From positions 1 to 64,000 of the forward strand of contig JAGQWX010000003.1 in NCBI GenBank assembly GCA_020436935.1: DNA of 64,000 nt, given 5' to 3'. Position numbers and translations under genes: made by a program. The first letter of the stretch is position 1; the number at the start of each line of letters is the position of its first letter. Shown piece after piece: positions 9,436-18,508 of the stretch. The notes below the pieces were generated by a model, which saw nothing but the letters and a program-made list of their open reading frames with translations, was not told the origin of the DNA and made no database searches. This DNA is from Saprospiraceae bacterium (GTDB lineage: Bacteria > Bacteroidota > Bacteroidia > Chitinophagales > Saprospiraceae).

Positions 9436-9694
9436 TACAAATGTGGAAAACTCATTTATAATATTGACTATCAATATATATTTATTATTTTACTAATTAA
9501 TTTTATTTAACTCACTCTTATTTCATCTTCTTCTCCTAAAATCCCCCAATTTAGAGATGCCTCAAACCTCTATCCATATGACCGACACCGCTTTATCGCT
9601 TTCAAAATCTCATCATCTTTCCTTAGTTCAATTTAAATTCCCAGGCCATTCTCATTTTGGGTTTGATGACTTAGGATTAACTCAGAATTTATTT

Positions 9695-9702
9695 TAGTTT
9701 TG
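9695..9702 (+). promoter_or_regulatory. Predicted -7 promoter element
   Basis: TAGTTTTG, a perfect TAnnTTTG, followed by C. Predicted start is near 9709, about 13 bases before the lipoprotein ATG at 9722. No good -33 box is visible. Confidence 0.5.
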
Positions 9703-9721
9703 CAATGTAATTGTTGTATGT

Positions 9722-10150
9722 ATGAACCGAAGTGGAAATTTTGTATTGTTGTTTCTCCTGATTGTCTTGGGTTGCAAGAACGAAGTAGAGGTTTGCAATC
9801 TCGAGGGCATGTGGTATTTTGACACCGTTATGCGCAATGACAGAATTACCAATACTTTGCAGGAAGGTTATTTCGAGTTTAAGGCGGGTTCAAAGTTTAC
9901 CTCAAATATTTTTGAAGAGGGCACAGACTACGACTACGTTGTGACTGACAAGAGCATCGCAATAAAAACGGATGAAAACCTGGAATTAACCATTGAATAC
10001 TGCAGTGCTGACACTTTGATTTTGACCGGCGAAATGTCGATGTTTAAAATGGACTTCCTATTGACCAAAAATAAAAAAGTTGACTCTCTCGACCTGAGGA
10101 GCATCAATCCTGTGGAGACTGAAGAAAGTGCAGACGATGAGTTGTACTGA
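9722..10150 (+). CDS. Small lipocalin-like lipoprotein
   Basis: A 142-aa predicted lipoprotein. The signal MNRSGNFVLLFLLIVLGC ends in a lipobox Cys (C18). The body (LEGMWYFDTVMRND, then EGYFEFKAGSKFTSNIFEEG and TDKSIAIKTDENLELTIEYC) has the alternating strand pattern and the early GxW signature of lipocalin-like domains of Bacteroidota lipoproteins. The C-terminus is acidic. It sits 26 bases before a TonB-dependent receptor gene, repeating the lipoprotein-then-receptor order of the 4.7-9.0 kb module. Specific role unknown. Confidence 0.7.
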   Translation: MNRSGNFVLLFLLIVLGCKNEVEVCNLEGMWYFDTVMRNDRITNTLQEGYFEFKAGSKFTSNIFEEGTDYDYVVTDKSIAIKTDENLELTIEYCSADTLILTGEMSMFKMDFLLTKNKKVDSLDLRSINPVETEESADDELY

Positions 10151-10176
10151 TTGGTCTTTTTAACCAAAGCTTTGAT

Positions 10177-12459
10177 ATGCAATACCAAAAGAGATTATTC
10201 TTCCTATGTGCTTCTTTATTTCTGTTTACCAATGTTCTGATTTCTCAAGCAACCATAAGAGGAAAAGTTTATGATGCGAAGACTGGCGAACCCATTTCCT
10301 TTGCAGACGTTTTCATAGCCAATACCAATCAAGGGACAACGACTGACCTTGACGGCTTTTATAACATTACCGGAATAGGGCAGGGTACCATTGTCATCAC
10401 GGCCAGCTACCTGGGTTATCAATCTATGGAGGTGACCAAAGAAATTGGTGGCGGCGGTATTTACAATCAAAACTTTTTGTTGGAATCCAGCGGAATTCAG
10501 CTGGAAGAGGTCAACATCAGCGCAAAGCGCGAAAGCGCAAGATCCGAAGTACAGGTATCCAAACTGACGGTAACCAACAAACAAATCACCCAGCTGCCAT
10601 CTTTGGGCGGAGAACCAGACATAGCTCAATACCTCCAGGTACTACCAGGGGTGGTTTCTACCGGTGATCAGGGTGGACAGCTCTTCATCAGAGGTGGCTC
10701 GCCATTCCAAAATAAAATATTGCTAGATGGTTTGAATATTTACAACCCATTCCATTCGCTTGGCTTGTTTTCTTCTTTTGAGACCGATATTATCAAAAAT
10801 GTGGACGTCTATACAGCCGGATTTGATGCCGAATATGGGAGTCGTACATCTGCGGTCATTGACATCAAAACCAGGGAAGGCAATAAACAAAGATTCGGAG
10901 GATTTGCTTCAGTAAGTCCTTTCTCCGGTAAGTTGCTGCTTGAAACTCCTTTGAAGAAATTTGACGATGAAGGTTCAAGTATTTCAATGGTGCTTACGGG
11001 TAAAAAATCCCTCATCAACCAGTTTGACCAGAATCTGTACAAATATGCAGGTGCAAACGATACTATAGGGTTGCCATTTGATTTTACAGATTTGTACGGT
11101 AAAATATCGGTGGTTTCGTCCGGAGGCAGTAAGTTCAACTTTTTTGGATTCAACTTCAATGACCAATACACCAACCCACTCATTGCCAGCATAGGATGGG
11201 CCAATAGCGGCATAGGTGGCGATTTCTTGTTGATCCCTGAAGGCAGCAGTCTGATCATTGACGGTATTGTAGGATATAGCAATTACGTTACTTCGATTAC
11301 TGAAGGCGACGGCAACCCAAGAGAAAGTGGCATTCGTGACATCGGAGGTAACATCAACTTCAGGTATTATGGCAACAACAGTGAAGTGAAATATGGTTTT
11401 GACTTCAGAGCCATCAGAACAGATTTTGAGTTTACCAATCCATTCAAAATCATCCTGGCACAGAATCAGAATACTGCGGAGTTGGGAGGCTTTGTAAAAT
11501 ACAAGTACAAGACCGAACGATTGGTGGTTGAGCCATCTTTCAGAATGATGTATTATGCTTCTCAAAGGAAGTTTTCGCCTGAACCAAGAATCGGTCTGAA
11601 AGCCAATATTACCGACGATTTCAGGTTTAAAGCGGCCGGAGGATTGTATTCTCAGAACATCATATCCACGAGCAACGACAACGACATTGTCAACTTGTTC
11701 AATGGATTTCTGACAGGACCTGAGGAACCGGTCAACGATTTTGAAGGAAATGAACTCAACAACAAACTGGTCAAAGCAGCTCATGCTGTTGCCGGATTTG
11801 AAATGGATTTGGGTAGGTGTGCTACTGTCAACATCGAAAGTTATTACAAAGATTTTTCTCAGATTCTGGTCATCAACAGAAACAAGCTTTCAGCACAGGA
11901 ATCGGATTACGCACTCGAAAAAGGATGGGCTTACGGGGGAGACGTGAGCCTGCAGCTGAACTATCCAAGATTTGATGTCTGGACGACTTATTCTCTCAGC
12001 TGGACGAACAGGGACGATGGAAGACAAATTTATCCTACTGTGTTTGACCGAAGACACAATGTAAACTTTGTGTTCAATTATTATCCTGATCAAAAGAAGA
12101 ATACCAATATCGGCTTGCGGTGGAATCTTGGAACAGGATTTCCGTTCACTCAAACTCTGGGATTCTACAATTACCAGGTTTTGGGGAGTGCGACTTCTGA
12201 TTACGTAACCTCGAATCCTGACATCATAGGTACCATATTTTCGCCAACGAGAAATGGTGGTCGTTTGCCGAGTTACCACAGATTGGACCTTTCTATATCT
12301 CATAAGATCACCTTTACGGAAAAACTCGGACTTGAGTTGACTGCGAGTGTGGTGAATGTTTACAACAGGGAGAATATCTTTTATTTCGACAGGTTGAGGT
12401 ACAACAGGGTCAATCAATTGCCGGTGATGCCGTCGGTGGCGGCGAAGTTTACGTTTTAG
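10177..12459 (+). CDS. TonB-dependent outer-membrane receptor
   Basis: A 760-aa outer-membrane receptor. It has a signal peptide (about 1-24), a carboxypeptidase-regulatory-like domain (about 26-110, ATIRGKVYDAKTGEPISFAD), a plug domain (about 130-235, containing LPGVVSTGDQGGQLFIRGGS, then a DGLNIYNPFH loop and DAEYGSRTSAVIDIKT), and a beta-barrel to the C-terminus (VNVYNRENIFYFDRLRYNR, final AAKFTF). It is shorter than the 908-aa receptor at 6244-8970. It lies 26 bases after the lipocalin-like lipoprotein and is probably co-transcribed with it. Substrate unknown. Confidence 0.9.
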   Translation: MQYQKRLFFLCASLFLFTNVLISQATIRGKVYDAKTGEPISFADVFIANTNQGTTTDLDGFYNITGIGQGTIVITASYLGYQSMEVTKEIGGGGIYNQNFLLESSGIQLEEVNISAKRESARSEVQVSKLTVTNKQITQLPSLGGEPDIAQYLQVLPGVVSTGDQGGQLFIRGGSPFQNKILLDGLNIYNPFHSLGLFSSFETDIIKNVDVYTAGFDAEYGSRTSAVIDIKTREGNKQRFGGFASVSPFSGKLLLETPLKKFDDEGSSISMVLTGKKSLINQFDQNLYKYAGANDTIGLPFDFTDLYGKISVVSSGGSKFNFFGFNFNDQYTNPLIASIGWANSGIGGDFLLIPEGSSLIIDGIVGYSNYVTSITEGDGNPRESGIRDIGGNINFRYYGNNSEVKYGFDFRAIRTDFEFTNPFKIILAQNQNTAELGGFVKYKYKTERLVVEPSFRMMYYASQRKFSPEPRIGLKANITDDFRFKAAGGLYSQNIISTSNDNDIVNLFNGFLTGPEEPVNDFEGNELNNKLVKAAHAVAGFEMDLGRCATVNIESYYKDFSQILVINRNKLSAQESDYALEKGWAYGGDVSLQLNYPRFDVWTTYSLSWTNRDDGRQIYPTVFDRRHNVNFVFNYYPDQKKNTNIGLRWNLGTGFPFTQTLGFYNYQVLGSATSDYVTSNPDIIGTIFSPTRNGGRLPSYHRLDLSISHKITFTEKLGLELTASVVNVYNRENIFYFDRLRYNRVNQLPVMPSVAAKFTF

Positions 12460-12461
12460 GG

Positions 12462-12489
12462 GATAGGTATTAGGTGTTAGGTATTAGGT
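12462..12489. repeat. Four tandem heptamers (NNTAGGT)
   Basis: GATAGGT, ATTAGGT, GTTAGGT and ATTAGGT follow one another at 12462-12489, directly after the receptor stop codon, and decay into TTTAGA. No function is visible. Confidence 0.6.
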
Positions 12490-12593
12490 TTTAGATGGAG
12501 GTTATTTGATGATGCCAAAGACCAACGAATTATGAGATGCACCGGTTTTGCTGAGGTTCTGTAGCCTATTATTAGAAAAAAGTCATTTGATAC

Positions 12594-12673
12594 TTTCAAA
12601 AACTGATAAATATTCTTACATTTGCGCCGCGTTAAAAACCCGAGTAGTTTTTTGTAAAAAAGTAGTCGGGTTT
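12594..12673 (+). promoter_or_regulatory. rpsP promoter and 5'-leader hairpin
   Basis: TTTC at 12594-12597, a 19-base spacer and a perfect -7 box TACATTTG (12617-12624) put the start near 12631. A hairpin begins about 5 bases later: 12636-12653 pairs with 12656-12673 at 16 of 18 positions (AAACCCGA with TCGGGTTT, then an A/T helix). It lies 32 bases before the rpsP ATG, so it is a structured leader; it may stabilise the mRNA or be an S16-responsive site (inference). Confidence 0.55.
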
Positions 12674-12704
12674 GAATTTTTATCAAACTAAAATTTTAAC
12701 AAAC

Positions 12705-13196
12705 ATGGCAGTAAAATTAAGACTGGCTAGAAGGGGTAGAAAACAAGCTCCATTTTATCACATCATTGCAGCTGATGCAAGATCTCCAAGAGATGGTAAA
12801 TTCATCGAAAAAATCGGTACTTACAATCCTTTGACTGTACCTGCAACCATAGAACTTGATCTCGACAGAGCATACGACTGGGTTATGAAGGGTGCGATTC
12901 CTACAGACACAGTAAATGCAATCCTTAAGTTTAAAGGTATTCTTTACAAAAAACATTTGCAATTGGGTGTTGCTAAAGGTGCGATCTCACAAGAGGCCGC
13001 TGATGCAAAACTTGCAGAATGGATGAATGCTAAGAATTCTAAGGTTGAAGCGAGAAAAGCTAAAATCACTGCGGACAAAGAAGCTTTCAGAGTTTTGGTG
13101 TCAGGTGCACCTAAGGCTCCGGTAATGGCTGCTGCAGCTGATGAAGACAGAGAAGCTTTCGTGGTTTCTGATGAAGCAAAAGGCGAAGAAGAATAA
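12705..13196 (+). CDS. rpsP: 30S ribosomal protein S16
   Basis: A 163-aa S16. The N-terminal block [20 protein letters not shown] and the following [18 protein letters not shown] are diagnostic. The conserved S16 core ends at about residue 85; the remaining 80 residues are a Lys/Ala/Glu-rich helical tail and an acidic end, as in other Bacteroidota S16 proteins and unlike the 80-90 aa of most bacteria. The ATG at 12705 is chosen over an upstream in-frame codon at 12672 because family members begin MAVK(L/I)R. It is monocistronic, with its own promoter and a strong terminator at 13280-13318; trmD and rimM, common S16 neighbours elsewhere, are absent. Confidence 0.97.
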   Translation: MAVKLRLARRGRKQAPFYHIIAADARSPRDGKFIEKIGTYNPLTVPATIELDLDRAYDWVMKGAIPTDTVNAILKFKGILYKKHLQLGVAKGAISQEAADAKLAEWMNAKNSKVEARKAKITADKEAFRVLVSGAPKAPVMAAAADEDREAFVVSDEAKGEEE

Positions 13197-13279
13197 TATT
13201 TATTCTATCTTAGCGTTTTAGCGAAGAACAGATTTTAATCGTCCGGTTTCCCGGAATTTTATTACTAAGAATTATTTTT

Positions 13280-13318
13280 AAAACCTGGTAAAGGCTTGTA
13301 ACTTTACCAGGTTTTCAT
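13280..13318 (+). terminator. Rho-independent terminator after rpsP
   Basis: A perfect 14-bp stem, AAAACCTGGTAAAG (13280-13293) with CTTTACCAGGTTTT (13302-13315), and an 8-nt loop; the stem ends in T-rich sequence. It ends about 20 bases before the next ATG. Confidence 0.85.
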
Positions 13319-13336
13319 TTATAAAAACTAACAGAT

Positions 13337-14725
13337 ATGATCGCTTTGGATAAAAAATACGAAGAGGTACTTGACAAAATAAAAGAAGATATTCAGGCTT
13401 CTGACAATCTGGCTCAGTACCTTGAGGAAGAAGAAGAAAGCTTCTACCACGACCTCCAGCAAGAATTTGAACCGCAAATCGAAGCCCTCTATAATGATGT
13501 GGCCAACCACAGCCCACTGCAGTTGGAGGCATTGGAGAATGCATTGCTTGATACATCACTTGAAGGGCTGTTTTTGCCCAGAATTCTCGGATATAATGTG
13601 TTGAGGGGAGAAATTGACAACAATTACAAATACCGCAAACCACAAGACCATTTCAAAAAAATCCTTCAGGCCATCTGCGATTCTGCCAACTTTGAGCAAC
13701 TCAGAAAAAGAATCGGTCAAACCATCCAGACAGGTTTTGCTTTGAGTTCTGATATTTGGATCACCAATATCATTGAGTCACAATCCAATAAAAGGGTAAG
13801 ACAGTATTTGACTTCACTAAAAAATGAGAAATTCCGCGAGGCCAAAGCAAGAAAGCAAGCGTATGACAATTACGAAATGCAGTTTGAGCACGCCAATTAT
13901 AAATCCGTTGAATTTCCTAAAAACGAAGTAGAGCTTAAGAGTAGTTTCTACGCGTTGAGGACTTTCATCATCCACCGTGCAGTTGAGAACATGGACAACC
14001 AGAGTCTTATGAAGCACTTGTCTACGTTCATCAGCAATGAGTCTTTGTTTGACAGCAAACAATTTTTGGAACTCCTGATCATCATCGGTCTCAAATATCA
14101 AATGAGTGACGAAACATCAGCGGCTTACAAAAAGTCAATCAACGCCATCGCCAAAAAAGACACCAAATTCGCTCAAAATTTCTTTGAGATATATGACAAC
14201 CTTTTCACAGGAAAAGAAGTGAAAATTCTTCCTGAAAATGAGCACAACATCGGTAAGTTGTTGATCGACATCAAGGATGAGCAGATCATCGAATATTTCA
14301 AAACAACCAACGAGCTTCACAGCAAGGGATTTGTCAATGTGGATGCTATTGAGTCGGTGAGAAAGTATTATGAAAAACATCCGGGTATGTCTCTTGAAAA
14401 TGAGTGCCTGAGATCATCGGTTCATTCCTACATCTCCAAGTTTTTGAACAACATAGGACCTGAGCACTACAATGATTATATTGAGATCAATAAGATCATT
14501 ACTGCATACATCGGCATCTTCAACAACGAGCGTTTTAACCAGGAGGTGAAGAATGAGAGCATGGATTATGTAGCCAGATGTTTGAAAGTGTTTACCGATA
14601 AGAGAGGTAAAGACTACCAGGACATCAAAAAATATGTATCTACCACTTTCGTCGATCTTGGATTCCTTCGTGAAAAGGAGGTAACTGAACTCTTCAAATC
14701 AAGAAGGAAAAAAACTACGGCGTAA
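13337..14725 (+). CDS. Conserved hypothetical, predominantly alpha-helical protein
   Basis: A 462-aa soluble protein that I do not recognise by name. There is no signal peptide or membrane segment. It is rich in Glu/Lys/Asn with long predicted helices and an acidic N-terminal segment (EEEEES at about residue 34). Repeated helical blocks (DNQSLMKHLSTFISNESLFD, then YEKHPGMSLENECLRSSVHS) suggest a solenoid or scaffold-type fold. It lies between the rpsP terminator and its own terminator at 14805-14831, so it is a single-gene unit. Function unknown. Confidence 0.7.
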   Translation: MIALDKKYEEVLDKIKEDIQASDNLAQYLEEEEESFYHDLQQEFEPQIEALYNDVANHSPLQLEALENALLDTSLEGLFLPRILGYNVLRGEIDNNYKYRKPQDHFKKILQAICDSANFEQLRKRIGQTIQTGFALSSDIWITNIIESQSNKRVRQYLTSLKNEKFREAKARKQAYDNYEMQFEHANYKSVEFPKNEVELKSSFYALRTFIIHRAVENMDNQSLMKHLSTFISNESLFDSKQFLELLIIIGLKYQMSDETSAAYKKSINAIAKKDTKFAQNFFEIYDNLFTGKEVKILPENEHNIGKLLIDIKDEQIIEYFKTTNELHSKGFVNVDAIESVRKYYEKHPGMSLENECLRSSVHSYISKFLNNIGPEHYNDYIEINKIITAYIGIFNNERFNQEVKNESMDYVARCLKVFTDKRGKDYQDIKKYVSTTFVDLGFLREKEVTELFKSRRKKTTA

Positions 14726-14804
14726 ATTGAATACAAAAATGGTACCCTTTCAGTCATGAGTGTTGATCGAAATGGCTGGTAGCTTCCAATGTTAAAATAA
14801 TAAG

Positions 14805-14831
14805 AAGGCAGGAAATTTCCTGCCTTTTTTT
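14805..14831 (+). terminator. Rho-independent terminator
   Basis: AAGGCAGGAAA followed at once by TTTCCTGCCTT, an 11-bp inverted repeat, then a run of T. It ends transcription of the 462-aa gene. Confidence 0.8.
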
Positions 14832-14863
14832 ATACCTTAAAGTCCGGGAATTTGATTCAAGCC

Positions 14864-15391
14864 ATGACTGTACAGGAAATAAATGATACGCTAAAAAGGA
14901 ATGAAAAATCATTGATGGAATTTTATGCTTCCATGCCTGAAGTTTTCTGGATCAAACAGCCGGATGGCAAATGGCAAGCAGGCCAACATCTTATTCACCT
15001 GATACAAAGTACCAATCCTTTGCTTAAAGCGCTGCGCAGGTATCCTCGTTTTGTGCTGCGGTGGAAATTTGGCACGAATAACCGTTCCAACAGAAGTTTT
15101 GCTGAGGTGGTCAGCCGATATCTTGAAAAGCTGGAGAAATCTAGGGGCGCGGTGTCACCTTTTTCGATGAATATGCCGACCACCCTGGTCGGAGAAAGGC
15201 CTCACTATCAAAGTGTTTTTGAAAAGCTCAACGATCAACTCATCAAACAAAGTCTACTGATCAAGGAACAGGACCTGGACAGCATTTTACTTCCGCACCC
15301 GCTGATGGGTAAAATGACACTCAGAGAAATCTTGATGTGGAATGCTTACCATACAGAACATCATCTCAACGTCCTTAAAGAAAAGTATTAA
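14864..15391 (+). CDS. DinB-like four-helix metal-binding protein
   Basis: A 175-aa protein of the DinB/YfiT superfamily. The N-terminal region KQPDGKWQAGQHLIHLIQ supplies the first His, and the C-terminal helix AYHTEHHLNVLKEKY supplies the His-x3-His pair typical of the metal site. The ATG at 14864 is preferred to an in-frame TTG at 14852. Such proteins are often thiol-dependent hydrolase/transferase-like, but the substrate is unknown. It is convergent with ppx, whose stop codon is one base away, so the two transcripts must overlap. Confidence 0.75.
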   Translation: MTVQEINDTLKRNEKSLMEFYASMPEVFWIKQPDGKWQAGQHLIHLIQSTNPLLKALRRYPRFVLRWKFGTNNRSNRSFAEVVSRYLEKLEKSRGAVSPFSMNMPTTLVGERPHYQSVFEKLNDQLIKQSLLIKEQDLDSILLPHPLMGKMTLREILMWNAYHTEHHLNVLKEKY

Positions 15392-15392
15392 A

Positions 15393-16316
15393 TTACTGGA
15401 TTGCCGGGCTTTCTATCATTTCGGCAAGAACCCCCTCCTTCAGTGCGTATGGGCAGACCTCTATGAACAATGGATCAAACAATTGGATCGCAGACTCGAT
15501 CAGGAGCAATCCGACGACGATGAGTTTAGTACGCTCGTGTGGCAAACCTTCTATGCCTCTTCTGGTTTCAAAATCGGCATTGACAACCTTTTCTATGATG
15601 TCAAGGGTGTCTTTTATGGTGACCACCTGATTGCTGTCGGTACTCACTTTGAGGCCGGTCATGGACTCTAATACTTCAAATGAACCCGATGCTCCGATGA
15701 GCTTGGGCCTGACTCCGTATTGATTTACAATAGATTTGACTTCGCTCAACACATCTGCGAGATGAGACAGCAATGCTTGCCTGGTTGCATCACCAATGGG
15801 CTCTGTCTTGTGCCATTCTGAGTGGAGAACTCCCACTCCTAGCTTATAGGATTTGCTCCAGATTTGTTGATTTTGCTTAACTATGATGAATTCAGTTGAA
15901 CCACCGCCGATGTCCATAATGATGGAAATGCCTTCCGACATATCAGTCAGCAGCTGTATGCCTTTAAAAATATAATCTGCCTCCAGCAATCCATCGATGA
16001 TCGTAATTTTTCGGCCCATCAATTCTTCTGCCGGCTCAATGAAATCAAGACTATTGGTTGCCGTCCTCAATGCTGCTGTGCCGATGATGCGGAATTCGCT
16101 GCATGAATGCAATGTGAGCAAATCTTTGAACTCTTTTAATGCTGCAAGGCCTTTCTCAATAGACTGATGCTTGAGCACATCTATGCCTCCATCGCCAAGC
16201 CCGACAAAGTTGCGCTTCCTTGCCACTTCGGCAACAATTTGTGCTCCAGACACTTCTACAATAAGCAGGTGAAAGGTATTTGAACCCAGGTCAATAACCC
16301 CTAATCTTTTGTTCAT
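15393..16316 (-). CDS. ppx: Exopolyphosphatase / Ppx-GppA phosphatase
   Basis: A 307-aa ASKHA-fold phosphatase. GVIDLGSNTFHLLIVEV near the N-terminus is the phosphate-1 loop, and IIMDIGGGSTEFIIV at about residues 138-152 is the second nucleotide/phosphate loop. Length fits the short, single-module Ppx/GppA class lacking the C-terminal HD part. It likely hydrolyses polyphosphate or (p)ppGpp pentaphosphate; the two activities cannot be separated from sequence alone. The following lipoprotein gene ends 16 bases upstream of its ATG, so the two may be one transcript. Confidence 0.9.
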   Translation of the reverse strand: MNKRLGVIDLGSNTFHLLIVEVSGAQIVAEVARKRNFVGLGDGGIDVLKHQSIEKGLAALKEFKDLLTLHSCSEFRIIGTAALRTATNSLDFIEPAEELMGRKITIIDGLLEADYIFKGIQLLTDMSEGISIIMDIGGGSTEFIIVKQNQQIWSKSYKLGVGVLHSEWHKTEPIGDATRQALLSHLADVLSEVKSIVNQYGVRPKLIGASGSFEVLESMTGLKVSTDSNQVVTIKDTLDIIEKVVNADFETRRGIEGLPHERTKLIVVGLLLIESAIQLFDPLFIEVCPYALKEGVLAEMIESPAIQ

Positions 16317-16332
16317 AAAATGGATTTGCGTT

Positions 16333-16803
16333 TTATTGTTGTTGCTGTCCGCCCGCAGCCTGAAGAATGATGGATTTATAGAAGTTTAAACCCTGATCTG
16401 TGATTTTGGTTCGATAAGTGAGTTTACCGTTTTTATAAAAGTCATAATGACGGCAACCCGGAGAAAAATATACCTCTGCCTCCATGTAGATTTCTGTGCC
16501 GACATTAAAGATTTTTCTGGCTATAGATTGACAAGCTGAAGCATCGTAATTAATGGCTTCCATACTTGCAAAAAATATATTGGTTTCCAAGCCCTCATTT
16601 TGTGATACTGAAAGGGTGATGGGTAAGGTCTTGAAGGTATATTCTATAGAAGTGCAATTGAATGCAAGTGCACGCAATTCCGATTCGGGTAGTGGTGGAA
16701 TGCTTTCTGAAATGGCTGTTTGAGTTTTTGGGGCTGTTTTGTTTCCATTTTGACAGGAAATAACAGTGGAGATCAAAACAAATTGGATGAATAGTTTTAC
16801 CAT
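16333..16803 (-). CDS. Hypothetical lipoprotein
   Basis: A 156-aa predicted lipoprotein with signal MVKLFIQFVLISTVISC and Cys 17 at the lipobox. The body has no domain I recognise. It contains three further Cys (NC, AC and GC contexts), a segment EVYFSPGCRHYDFYKNGKLT, and a poly-Gln C-terminus (GGQQQQ). It may share a transcript with ppx downstream. Function unknown. Confidence 0.65.
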   Translation of the reverse strand: MVKLFIQFVLISTVISCQNGNKTAPKTQTAISESIPPLPESELRALAFNCTSIEYTFKTLPITLSVSQNEGLETNIFFASMEAINYDASACQSIARKIFNVGTEIYMEAEVYFSPGCRHYDFYKNGKLTYRTKITDQGLNFYKSIILQAAGGQQQQ

Positions 16804-16820
16804 AATGTTGCTGTATAAAA

Positions 16821-16828
16821 CAAAGGTA
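16821..16828 (-). promoter_or_regulatory. Predicted -7 promoter element (minus strand)
   Basis: Reads TACCTTTG on the minus strand, a perfect TAnnTTTG followed by T. Predicted start is near 16814, about 11 bases before the lipoprotein ATG at 16803. Confidence 0.45.
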
Positions 16829-16940
16829 ATTATTCAATATCGGTTGATAATGCTCTATGAATAGTTTTTACGTTTAAATCAGTTCCGTTTTGCAGGCACT
16901 AATTTTGAGTATCAAGTAAAAACACAATGATAGAAGCCAT

Positions 16941-17903
16941 TTATGAAAAATGATTGATGAGTACATAGTACAAAGGCATACCAACAGTGATGTTGAATGG
17001 GAATGTTACCCCCAGTGCCATGGGAACATAGAGGCCAGGGTCAGCTTTTGGAGCTGCGAGTTTCATTGCAGCGGGAACAGCTATATAGGAAGCGCTTGCG
17101 GCCAGAATGGTCATGATAAACCGATTGCCTATGTCCTGGGTTAAATATTGGCTTAAAAAAGCAACTACTATTCCATTGAATGCAGGTACAAAAATCGAAA
17201 ACATGGTTACAAATTTTCCATAGCTTATGAATGAGCGGAACCTCTTTGCAGTGACCATACCCATTTCCAATAAAAAGATGGCAAGAAATCCTTTAAAAAT
17301 ATCTGTTGTAAAAGGTTTAATACCTTCTGCCTGATGAGAATCCGAAATGTAACCAATCAACAAACTTCCTAAAATCAACAAGACACTTCCATTGGTGAAT
17401 GAATGACGGATAATGGATTTGAGGTCAATGGCTGGTGACTCTTTGTCATTTTGAAGTATTAAAATCACACCCGCAATGATGGCAGGTGCTTCCATGAATG
17501 CCATGACAGCAACCATATGCCCTCCATAAGTGATATTTTGCATTTCAAGAAAAGTAATGGCTGCAACAAAAGTGACTGCGCTTACAGAACCATAAGAAGC
17601 TGCAATTGCACCCGAATCGCTAACACCTAATTTCTTTCTGAGTATCCAGAAAGTATACATAGGAATGAGAAAAGAGATCAACAATCCAAACATAAGTGCA
17701 TACAGAATTTCTGAATTGAATGGACTGTGGGAAAGCTCTTGGCCTCCTTTAAACCCTATAGAAAAAAGCAAATAAAGTGAGATAAACTTACTGCTGCTTT
17801 CGGGTATTTTTAAATCAGACTTGACACAGGAAGCAAAAATTCCTAAGGCAAAAAACAGCAAAGTAGGGTTGGTAAGGTTGGTAATTAAAATATTAAACTC
17901 CAT
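16941..17903 (-). CDS. SbtA-like sodium-dependent bicarbonate permease
   Basis: A 320-aa polytopic inner-membrane protein with about ten hydrophobic segments. The blocks FISLYLLFSIGFKGGQELS, AIAASYGSVSAVTFVAA and GHMVAVMAFMEAPAIIAGVI identify the SbtA (DUF897) family of Na+-dependent bicarbonate transporters. No SbtB (PII-like) partner is next to it; the 97-aa neighbour does not look like PII. The cluster also has an isocitrate dehydrogenase, which releases CO2, and a LysR regulator. A link through bicarbonate/CO2 supply is plausible but inferred. Substrate assignment rests on family only. Confidence 0.85.
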   Translation of the reverse strand: MEFNILITNLTNPTLLFFALGIFASCVKSDLKIPESSSKFISLYLLFSIGFKGGQELSHSPFNSEILYALMFGLLISFLIPMYTFWILRKKLGVSDSGAIAASYGSVSAVTFVAAITFLEMQNITYGGHMVAVMAFMEAPAIIAGVILILQNDKESPAIDLKSIIRHSFTNGSVLLILGSLLIGYISDSHQAEGIKPFTTDIFKGFLAIFLLEMGMVTAKRFRSFISYGKFVTMFSIFVPAFNGIVVAFLSQYLTQDIGNRFIMTILAASASYIAVPAAMKLAAPKADPGLYVPMALGVTFPFNITVGMPLYYVLINHFS

Positions 17904-18031
17904 AAAAGATCTTTAATGACTTTTGATTTCCTCAGTTTATTTAATGTCTTTTATTCTCGCTTATGGTCTTTAAGAATCCTAAGAAAGTTGAAAAAATAAA
18001 AGAAGGTTTTTTGGGGTATACTCAGCGCAGT

Positions 18032-18325
18032 TTAAGAATCCTGAAGAACTTCAGCTTCAACAGGCACGATTTCAATTTTACAATTGATTTGTAATTTCTC
18101 TGCATCTTCAAATTGATCAAGCCATTTCAGTAATTGTTCTCTTTCTGAAGAAAGTTCTGTAATTCTTTGCTGGGAATGCTCATGATCATGATTGAACCTT
18201 TCTTCGTTGCTGAATTTTTTTAACTGATGATAGCTGATCTTGTCGCCAATAAGTTTGAGCAAAACAGATTTTGCATTTTCTTTTGTGAAACTGCCATCAA
18301 TTAGTTTGGTCGTATGATTGTTCAT
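18032..18325 (-). CDS. Small conserved hypothetical protein
   Basis: A 97-aa soluble protein. The pattern LIDGSFTKENAKSVLLKLIG, then KISYHQLKKFSNEERFNHDH and a Glu-rich helix (RITELSSEREQLLKWLDQFE), looks like a small Bacteroidota-type helical protein with a coiled-coil half. No known domain is recognised. It lies between the SbtA-like permease and a two-TM protein, all on the minus strand, with gaps of 128 and 183 bases. Confidence 0.6.
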   Translation of the reverse strand: MNNHTTKLIDGSFTKENAKSVLLKLIGDKISYHQLKKFSNEERFNHDHEHSQQRITELSSEREQLLKWLDQFEDAEKLQINCKIEIVPVEAEVLQDS

Positions 18326-18508
18326 TGTTTATATAATTTATGTATTTAAAAATTTGGTTAAGCAAAGCCATGCTACTCATTGTTCAATAAGTAGAGGGGC
18401 ATTCGAAAATGCCGGATTGAGATTATGACTTAAATGGGTTTGAGGCTCGGATGTAGCATTTACCGGGAATCAATTCACCTAAAGTCAAATTGAACCCTTT
18501 TCAGCAAA

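Larger units (their letters stand above)
8971..9721. other. Long intergenic region with terminator, isolated hairpin and promoter
   Basis: About 750 bases with no convincing gene. It contains the receptor terminator (9053-9088), a short direct repeat TATACGT near 9152-9168, a perfect 17-bp hairpin (9398-9435), a very AT-rich stretch (about 9440-9530) and a -7 box at 9695-9702. Confidence 0.6.

Noticed and set aside
18032-18325. 97-aa neighbour of the SbtA-like permease as SbtB
   Set aside because: SbtB is a PII-like protein; this one has a Glu-rich helical second half and no PII-like T-loop or beta-alpha-beta pattern.
18398-18413. 6-bp hairpin GGCATT-CGAA-AATGCC between the two small proteins
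   Set aside because: Stem is short and has no T-run; too weak to call a terminator.
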